The notes beneath the pieces were generated by a model. It saw nothing but the letters and a program-made list of their open reading frames with translations, did no database searches and was not told the origin of the DNA. A program made the translations under genes and the position numbers. Of a DNA stretch of 10,982 bases, positions 6,636 to 10,982 are shown piece after piece. Source of the DNA: JAFDWI01 sp040255345 (GTDB lineage: Bacteria; Actinomycetota; Acidimicrobiia; Acidimicrobiales; Iamiaceae); the NCBI GenBank assembly GCA_040255345.1, contig JBDZUV010000101.1:1-10982 (forward strand), written 5' to 3'. The stretch's first letter is position 1. Every line of letters starts with the position of its first letter.

Positions 6636-8168
6636 ATGGCCATCGACGACACATTCGAACCGGGACAGCTGGTCGTGGAGACCCGACTGGGCCGCGTCCG
6701 TGGCGACCACCGCCGGGGCGCCTACCGCTATCGCGGCATTCCCTACGCGGCGCCGCCCACCGGTGCACGCCGCTTCGCTCCTCCTGCCCCGGCCGGAGGC
6801 TGGGCGGGAATCCGCGAGGCGACCGGCAAGTTCCCCGTCGCACCGCAACCGGCCGACCGGGTGAGTGAACTTTTGGGGGTCGGCGTGCCTCCGACCCATT
6901 CCGAGGCCGACTGCCTCACGCTGAACGTGTGGACGCCGGCACCCGACGACGCCGGTCGGCCGGTGCTGGTGTGGATCCACGGCGGGGCGTTCGTGACCGG
7001 TTCGGGCGGCATCCCCTGGTACGACGGCGCGAACCTCACCCACCGCGACGTGGTGGTCGTGACCGTCAACTACCGCCTCGGCATCCTCGGCTTCCTGCAC
7101 CTGGCCGACCTGGGTGGTGAGGCGTTCGCCGGTAGCGGCAACGTCGGTGTTCTCGACCAGGCGGCCGCGCTCAGTTGGGTGCACGACAACATCGCCGCGT
7201 TCGGCGGAGACCCCGGCAACGTCACGATCTTCGGCGAATCGGCCGGCGGCATGAGCGTCGCCACGCACCTGGGGCTGCCGGCGTCGAAGGGGCTGTTCCA
7301 CCGTGCGATCGCGCAGTCCGGAGCGGCGTCGAACGTCTCCAGCGCCGACCGGGCGACCGACCTCGCCGACAAGATCCTGAGCGAGCTCGGCCTGGACCGC
7401 TCCGAGATCGACCGACTCCGCAGCGTCCCGGTCGACGCGCTGATCGAGGTCCAGGAGAAGCTCTCCGCGAGCTACGGCCTGGTGAACGGCCTACCGTTCC
7501 AACCGGTCCACGACGGCGACACGCTGCCATCGGCGCCGCTCGACGCGGTCGCGGCCGGGTCGGCCGACGGCGTGGACCTCATCGCCGGGTCCAACCGCGA
7601 CGAGATGCGGATCTTCGTGGCGATGGCGCCGGCACTGCAGGCCGCCGACGACGACGTGATCCGCCGCAGGCTCCGTGGCCTCGTCGGTGAGCGCGCCGAC
7701 GCGATCCTGGCCGCCTACCGGGACCTGCACCCCGACGCGACCGCCACCGAGTTGTTCGAGGTGATCGGCACCGATGCCATCTTCCGGGTGCCTGCGCGGC
7801 AACTCGCCGCCGCGCAGGCCTCCCATGGGCCGAGCCGGGTGTACGAGTTCCACTTCGCCTCGACCAGCATGGGCGGCATGATGGGCGCCACCCACGCGGT
7901 CGAAGTGCCCTTCGTGTTCGACAACCTCGACGCACCGGGGGCGGCGTTTCTCACCGGCGAACCCGACGAGGTCTCACGTGGGCTCGCCACCACCATGGCC
8001 GACGCCTGGTGCGCGTTCGCGCGCCGCGGCAACCCGGTCGCCCCGTCGCTGCCCGAGTGGCCGACCTGGGAGCGGCCCGGCCATCCGACGCTGGTCGTCG
8101 ACGCCGCGGCGAAGGTCGTCGACGACCCGGCCGCGGCCGTGCGCGACGCCTGGTCGCTCGCGTCCTGA
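6636..8168 (+). CDS. Type B carboxylesterase
   Basis: A 510-residue carboxylesterase/lipase type B (cholinesterase-like fold), of normal length for bacterial members, hydrolysing carboxylic esters. The oxyanion HGG is at 115-117 in VWIHGGAF. The nucleophile elbow is GESAGG with Ser202, the acid is Glu323 in GSNRDE, and the histidine is His420 in GATHAVEVP, so the full triad is present. Other family marks are YRGIPYAAPP (32-41), DCLTLNVWTP (92-101), VNYRLGILGF (144-153) and FGGDPGNVTIFG (189-200). There is no signal peptide, so it is probably cytoplasmic. ATG 6636 has AGGGG 5 bases upstream; the frame is open further upstream but unlike the family. It ends 31 bp from the convergent thioesterase gene. 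The substrate cannot be told; esters of aromatic or aliphatic alcohols are typical. Confidence 0.95.
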   Translation: MAIDDTFEPGQLVVETRLGRVRGDHRRGAYRYRGIPYAAPPTGARRFAPPAPAGGWAGIREATGKFPVAPQPADRVSELLGVGVPPTHSEADCLTLNVWTPAPDDAGRPVLVWIHGGAFVTGSGGIPWYDGANLTHRDVVVVTVNYRLGILGFLHLADLGGEAFAGSGNVGVLDQAAALSWVHDNIAAFGGDPGNVTIFGESAGGMSVATHLGLPASKGLFHRAIAQSGAASNVSSADRATDLADKILSELGLDRSEIDRLRSVPVDALIEVQEKLSASYGLVNGLPFQPVHDGDTLPSAPLDAVAAGSADGVDLIAGSNRDEMRIFVAMAPALQAADDDVIRRRLRGLVGERADAILAAYRDLHPDATATELFEVIGTDAIFRVPARQLAAAQASHGPSRVYEFHFASTSMGGMMGATHAVEVPFVFDNLDAPGAAFLTGEPDEVSRGLATTMADAWCAFARRGNPVAPSLPEWPTWERPGHPTLVVDAAAKVVDDPAAAVRDAWSLAS

Positions 8169-8199
8169 ACCCGCCGTCGGGCGAGCACGCCGGCCCGCC

Positions 8200-9033
8200 C
8201 TACGCGGTGATCCGTATCCCGGCGAGCTGGGTGGCCTGGGCGACGAGACGGCCCGAGGAGTCCCACACCTCGCAGGTCTCGTCCACCCGTCCGTCGTCGA
8301 TCGAATGTGCCGACTGGGAGACCCGCAATGGGCCCGCGGCCGGACGGGCCCGCACGTACACGGTCAACGACAAGGTGGGCACCCAGCCGCTCTGCACCAG
8401 TTCGAACGTGGCCGGCGGCAGCGCGTCGCAGAAGAAGAGCAGGCCGAGCGGGTCTGCCGGACGGCCGTCCGCGAACGAGATCCAGCCGCGAATGTTGGCG
8501 TCGCCCGAGGGTTCGCCCCGGGCGAATCCGAGCACCGCCGGGTCGAGGCGCAGATCGGTCCGGTCCATGATCGGCACCACGAACGGCGACCCCTTCTGCG
8601 CAGCCGCGAGCCGTGTGCAGTGCTCGTACGGGGCGACGTCGATGAGCTCGCGGGCGGTCCAGTACGGCGCCGGAGGGTCGGTGGCCAACGTGCCCAGGGT
8701 GAACGTCGCATCCACACAGACCCGGCCCTCCTGCCACAGTTCCGCCCGTACCTGGGACGCACCCCGACCCGTGCGCAGCACCACCGTGCGCACCTCGACG
8801 GGGCCGATGTCGGGGGCACGCAGGTAATGCGCCGTCGCGGCGAGCGGGTCTGCGTGCCCACCGTCGACCACGGCGAGCGCCTCGCCGCAGGCACGGGCGA
8901 TGAGCCCCAGCAGGTACCCGCCATTGGGCTTGTCGCCCACGGTCCAGCCGGCGTCGACGGTCCCGGCGAACACCCCCTCGCCGAGCGGCTCCACCGCGGT
9001 CGCCGCGTCGAATTCGTAGTCGGTGCCGGACAC
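8200..9033 (-). CDS. TesB-like acyl-CoA thioesterase (double hotdog)
   Basis: A 277-residue thioesterase with two hotdog domains (4HBT_3-type N-terminal half, about 15-117; C-terminal half, about 175-275), hydrolysing acyl-CoA to free acid and CoA in the cytoplasm. The N-terminal signature is WTVGDKPNGGYLLGL (30-44) followed by HYLRAP (69-74). Aligning the C-terminal half by eye to E. coli TesB, its Asp204/Thr228/Gln278 triad corresponds to Asp203 (FFCDAL), Thr220 (TLSLTVYV) and Gln269 (VAQATQLAG), so activity is expected. The start is GTG 9033, with GAGGA 8 bases upstream; GTG 9048 is a weaker alternative. It is divergent from the universal stress protein gene across 102 bp. It may relieve acyl-CoA build-up or recover CoA beside the acyl-CoA-handling genes of the left half. 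Confidence 0.9.
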   Translation of the reverse strand: MSGTDYEFDAATAVEPLGEGVFAGTVDAGWTVGDKPNGGYLLGLIARACGEALAVVDGGHADPLAATAHYLRAPDIGPVEVRTVVLRTGRGASQVRAELWQEGRVCVDATFTLGTLATDPPAPYWTARELIDVAPYEHCTRLAAAQKGSPFVVPIMDRTDLRLDPAVLGFARGEPSGDANIRGWISFADGRPADPLGLLFFCDALPPATFELVQSGWVPTLSLTVYVRARPAAGPLRVSQSAHSIDDGRVDETCEVWDSSGRLVAQATQLAGIRITA

Positions 9034-9058
9034 GACGACGATCCTCACCCACAGGCTC

Positions 9059-9131
9059 GACGTCCGCCAACTCGAGGAGACCGGTCGGCCCGTGACGTCC
9101 GATAGGGTTCCGGCACCCGCTACGAGGAGGA
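9059..9131 (+). promoter_or_regulatory. Divergent regulatory region with promoter of the stress-protein gene
   Basis: A -10-like TAGGGT (9103-9108) would start a transcript near 9115, leaving a short leader with a strong ribosome site GAGGAGGA (9124-9131). GACGTCCG appears twice in direct orientation, at 9059-9066 and 9094-9101, 35 bp apart. The palindrome GACCGGTC lies at 9079-9086 between them. No clear -35 was seen. The elements could control both divergent genes. Confidence 0.4.
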
Positions 9132-9135
9132 CGGC

Positions 9136-9624
9136 ATGAGCGAAACAGGAGAACCTCACATCGTCGTCGGCATCGACGATTCGGCAGGGGCCCGTCACGC
9201 GCTGCACTGGGCTGCACGCGAGGCGAAACTCCGGAACGTCCGCCTCGACGTGATCCATGTGTGGGCGATTCCGGCCCAGTGGGCGCAGGGCTACGGCGTC
9301 GAATGGACGATCGATCTCGAGGTGCTCGGGGGCGATGCCCAAGCGGTCGCCGAGGAACTCGTCGACGGCATGCTGACCGAGGCCGAACGGCCCGGGCACC
9401 TGGTCGTCACCGCCATCGAGGGCAACGCGTCGAGCGTGCTGCTCGAGGCGTCGAAGACCGCCGACATGCTCGTGGTCGGCACCCGTGGGCGGGGCGGGTT
9501 CGCCCGATTGCTGCTGGGTTCGGTGTCGAGCGCGATCGTGCACCACGCCGTCTGCCCGGTGGTCATCGTCCCCGTGCCGTCCGATGCCGATGAGCCCGGC
9601 GAGACCGGCGAGACCGACGCATGA
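9136..9624 (+). CDS. Universal stress protein (UspA family)
   Basis: A single-domain 162-residue universal stress protein, of the usual length. The N-terminal strand is HIVVGIDDSAGARHAL (8-23), with the conserved Asp14 expected to contact nucleotide. The ATP-binding motif G-2x-G-9x-G-(S/T) is complete: Gly115, Gly118, Gly128 and Ser129 in GTRGRGGFARLLLGS. VCPVVIVP (139-146) closes the fold. It is therefore predicted to be of the ATP-binding rather than the UspA-like class. The C-terminal tail (about 149-162) is acidic and probably disordered. The ATG at 9136 has one of the best ribosome sites of the window. The stop overlaps the next start as ATGA, so the stress protein and the CMD-family protein are probably co-translated. 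A role in redox, starvation or growth-state response is typical of the family; the trigger is not visible. Confidence 0.95.
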   Translation: MSETGEPHIVVGIDDSAGARHALHWAAREAKLRNVRLDVIHVWAIPAQWAQGYGVEWTIDLEVLGGDAQAVAEELVDGMLTEAERPGHLVVTAIEGNASSVLLEASKTADMLVVGTRGRGGFARLLLGSVSSAIVHHAVCPVVIVPVPSDADEPGETGETDA

Positions 9625-10181
9625 CCGCACCCGACACGCCACGGATCGCCCCGGTCCGACGGGCCGACGCCGACGAACACCAGAACCGCTTGTTCGACCA
9701 GATCGGACCGGGCGAGCCACTGCACCTGTTCGGCACCCTGGCGCACCATTCCAAGCTGCTCAAGGCGTGGCTGCCCTTCGGTGGGCGTCTGCTCTTCGGG
9801 GGTCGCATCGACGGCCGTGAACGGGAGCTCGCGATCCTGCGCACCTCGGCGCGGTGCGGGGCGGACTACGAGTGGGGCCAGCACGTGGGCATCGCCCGCT
9901 CCGCGGGGCTGAGCGACGCCGAGATCGTGGCCTGCGCCGCGAGCGAACCGGGCGAACCGCTCGGCGAAACCGACCTCGTGTTGCTCCGCGGCGTCGACGA
10001 GCTCGTTGCCGACCACGAGCTGGCGGACGCGACCTGGACCGCACTCAGCGAGCGGTTCGATGACGCCGGCATGATCGAGTTCACGCTGCTCGTGGGCCAC
10101 TACGCCATGATCGCCGGGCTGCTGCGCTCGGCGCGGGTCGCGCCCGACGCGCCGCTGCCGACGATCGGGTCGGTGCAATGA
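9621..10181 (+). CDS. Carboxymuconolactone decarboxylase (CMD) family protein
   Basis: A 186-residue all-helical protein of the CMD/AhpD-like group. Marks are LFGTLAHHSKLLKAWLPFGG (36-55), the family core REREL-AILRTSARCGADYEWGQH (66-88) with Glu67, Cys79, Tyr83, Glu84, Trp85 and His88, and a C-terminal helix EFTLLVGHYAMIAG (153-166). Only one cysteine is present in the core (C-x3-Y), not the CxxC pair of AhpD, so thiol-disulphide peroxidase-partner activity by the AhpD mechanism is unlikely. Proteins of this sub-type are common beside lipid and aromatic catabolism genes in actinobacteria and mostly lack a proven reaction. The start overlaps the stress-protein stop (ATGA), and no other start is needed. 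Its own stop overlaps an ATG at 10178 in the same ATGA manner. Confidence 0.9.
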   Translation: MTAPDTPRIAPVRRADADEHQNRLFDQIGPGEPLHLFGTLAHHSKLLKAWLPFGGRLLFGGRIDGRERELAILRTSARCGADYEWGQHVGIARSAGLSDAEIVACAASEPGEPLGETDLVLLRGVDELVADHELADATWTALSERFDDAGMIEFTLLVGHYAMIAGLLRSARVAPDAPLPTIGSVQ

Positions 10182-10198
10182 CCGGTCCGATCGAGTGA
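10178..10198 (+). CDS. Putative 6-codon minigene at the CMD-SDR junction
   Basis: ATG 10178 overlaps the CMD-family stop (ATGA) and opens a frame encoding MTGPIE that ends at TGA 10196-10198. Its first 9 bases, ATGACCGGT, recur exactly at the SDR start at 10212 (MTGS), 34 bp on and therefore out of frame. It may relay ribosomes to the SDR 13 bp further on, or be a relic of a duplicated start. The ribosome site is weak for both. Confidence 0.3.
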   Translation: MTGPIE

Positions 10199-10211
10199 GC
10201 GGTCAGACCGC
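10199..10211. promoter_or_regulatory. Perfect inverted repeat abutting the SDR start
   Basis: GCGGTC (10199-10204), a single A, then GACCGC (10206-10211): a 13-bp perfect dyad ending exactly one base before ATG 10212. GACCGGT motifs flank it at 10180-10186 and 10214-10219. The one-base loop cannot form a useful RNA hairpin, so a protein-binding operator is the more natural reading. There is no direct evidence. Confidence 0.4.
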
Positions 10212-10982
10212 ATGACCGGTTCGCTCACGGGCCGGGTCGCGGTGATCGTCGGCGCCGGCCAGACCGAAGGACAGACGATGGGCAACGGTCGGGCGACGGC
10301 GATCACCTTCGCCCGTGAAGGCGCCCACCTCGTGCTGGTCGACCGCGACCGGGCCGGTGTGGAGGAAACGGCACGGATGGCCGCGACCGATGCCCCCGAC
10401 GACACGACGATCACCACGTTCGTGGTCGACATCACCGCCGACGACGGACCCGACGGCATCGTCGACTTCGCCGACGACACGTTCGGTGGCATCGACATCC
10501 TCCACAACAACGTCGGCATCGGGATCGGTGACGCCCCGCCGCACCGCCTCGCCGACGACGCCTACGACCGGATCCTGAACGTCAACCTGCGGGCCATGTG
10601 GCGCACCTGCCGGGCCGCGGTACCCGTGCTGCGCCGAAGCGACCACGGCGCCATCGTCAACGTGTCGTCGCTGGCGGCGATCGCGTCGGCCGGTGGCATC
10701 ACCGCCTACAAGATCTCCAAGGCCGGAGTCAACGCCCTCACCCAGAACCTGGCGATCACGAATGCCAAGTACGGCGTTCGCGCCAACGCGATCATGCCCG
10801 GCTTCATCGACACCCCGATGGGGGTCGATGCGGCGGCGCGCTTCGCCGGCATCGACCGTGACGACTACGCTTCGCTTCGTGCGGCCATCGTCCCGATGGG
10901 CCACCAGGGCACGGCGTGGGATGTGGCGAACGCCGCACGCTTCCTGGCGAAGCCGCTCGGCGACAGGCTCGGCCAGCCGGTC
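10212..10982 (+). CDS. Short-chain dehydrogenase/reductase (3' end beyond window)
   Basis: The frame is open for 257 codons to the window edge, without a stop. It is an SDR with an extended nucleotide loop: GAGQTEGQTMGNG (14-26) replaces the usual TGxxxGIG, a pattern I recall from a mycobacterial and related SDR subgroup. Asp44 (LVDRD) after beta-2 suggests NAD(H). NNVG is at 99-102. Catalytic residues are Asn125, Ser153 (NVSS), Tyr166 and Lys170 (YKISK). PG (196-197) is present. The last residues, RLGQPV, correspond to the VTGQxxxVDGG region, so only about 10-20 residues are missing. ATG 10212 is the only start because the frame has a stop at 10179-10181. No good ribosome site is visible; coupling from the preceding CMD-family gene (30-bp gap) is likely. 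The substrate is unknown. Confidence 0.92.
   Translation, partial: MTGSLTGRVAVIVGAGQTEGQTMGNGRATAITFAREGAHLVLVDRDRAGVEETARMAATDAPDDTTITTFVVDITADDGPDGIVDFADDTFGGIDILHNNVGIGIGDAPPHRLADDAYDRILNVNLRAMWRTCRAAVPVLRRSDHGAIVNVSSLAAIASAGGITAYKISKAGVNALTQNLAITNAKYGVRANAIMPGFIDTPMGVDAAARFAGIDRDDYASLRAAIVPMGHQGTAWDVANAARFLAKPLGDRLGQPV

Noticed and set aside
5811..7301. A 496-codon minus-strand open frame over the SCO6745-like gene, the intergenic region and the carboxylesterase
   Set aside because: It is out of frame with the true gene on the same strand and antisense to the esterase; composition is shadow-like.
8169..8199. Possible bidirectional terminator between the carboxylesterase and thioesterase genes
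   Set aside because: Only a 5-bp stem (CGGGC 8178-8182 / GCCCG 8193-8197) without T-tract is visible, too weak to call.
7715..9217. A 500-codon minus-strand open frame across the esterase end and thioesterase
   Set aside because: The thioesterase motifs are in another minus-strand frame; this one is Arg/Ala low-information sequence.
9034..9720. Upstream extension of the thioesterase frame to 9720
   Set aside because: It would run antisense through the stress-protein gene and the start of the CMD-family gene; GTG 9033 has a proper ribosome site and family similarity begins there.
9291..10178. A 295-codon minus-strand open frame opposite the stress-protein and CMD-family genes
   Set aside because: It is an antisense shadow with no motif, whereas both plus-strand genes have clear signatures.
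10203..10904. A 233-codon minus-strand open frame opposite the right-hand SDR
   Set aside because: It is Asp/Val/Gly-rich, as expected for the complement of an SDR gene, and the plus strand holds the full catalytic set.
1..10982. Mobile elements, CRISPR, defence islands, tRNA genes
   Set aside because: No transposase or integrase motif, no regularly spaced repeat array, no tRNA-like clover or tmRNA signature, and no shift in base composition was noticed by eye.

Overview
The window is very GC-rich, densely coded chromosomal DNA. Its gene families (an acyl-CoA dehydrogenase with an actinobacterial-type insertion, a SCO6745/SalK-like protein, a two-hotdog TesB-type thioesterase, an 'extended GAGQT' SDR) and its GTG starts point to an actinobacterium. 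A free-living, lipid-degrading lineage such as Acidimicrobiia is a reasonable guess, but it is inferred from family content and not from any marker gene. No rRNA, tRNA, CRISPR array, insertion sequence or phage gene was seen. Ten protein genes cover almost everything.

Layout. (a) 10-4746, minus strand: four genes that read right to left as enoyl-CoA hydratase, exported alpha/beta-hydrolase lipoprotein, SDR oxidoreductase and acyl-CoA dehydrogenase. The hydrolase and SDR overlap by ATGA. The hydratase-hydrolase gap is 19 bp. A 246-bp gap holding inverted repeats separates the dehydrogenase. (b) 4836-5435, plus: a DUF1269-type glycine-rich membrane protein that is probably read from a leaderless transcript, divergent from the hydratase. 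(c) 5495-6370, minus: a SCO6745-like protein, convergent with the DUF1269 gene. (d) 6636-8168, plus: a type B carboxylesterase, divergent from the SCO6745-like gene. (e) 8200-9033, minus: a TesB-like acyl-CoA thioesterase. (f) 9136 to the right edge, plus: a universal stress protein, a carboxymuconolactone decarboxylase (CMD)-family protein and an SDR that runs off the window. The first two overlap by ATGA; the SDR follows after a 30-bp junction with an unusual duplicated start.

How the genes fit together. Ester hydrolysis (lipoprotein hydrolase, carboxylesterase), acyl-CoA oxidation and hydration (dehydrogenase, hydratase), alcohol/ketone oxidoreduction (two SDRs) and thioester release (thioesterase) make a coherent set for degrading ester-containing or branched acyl substrates. 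The actual substrate cannot be read from sequence. The two SDRs are not close copies of each other.

I see no obvious new multi-gene system. The most interesting signals are small. Two gene starts (hydratase and right-hand SDR) are each preceded by a 9- or 6-codon minigene with ATGA-type overlaps. A perfect inverted repeat abuts the right-hand SDR start. A 10-12-mer (GTGAGCGGTC) recurs at gene junctions. The dehydrogenase and hydratase both lack a textbook catalytic glutamate.
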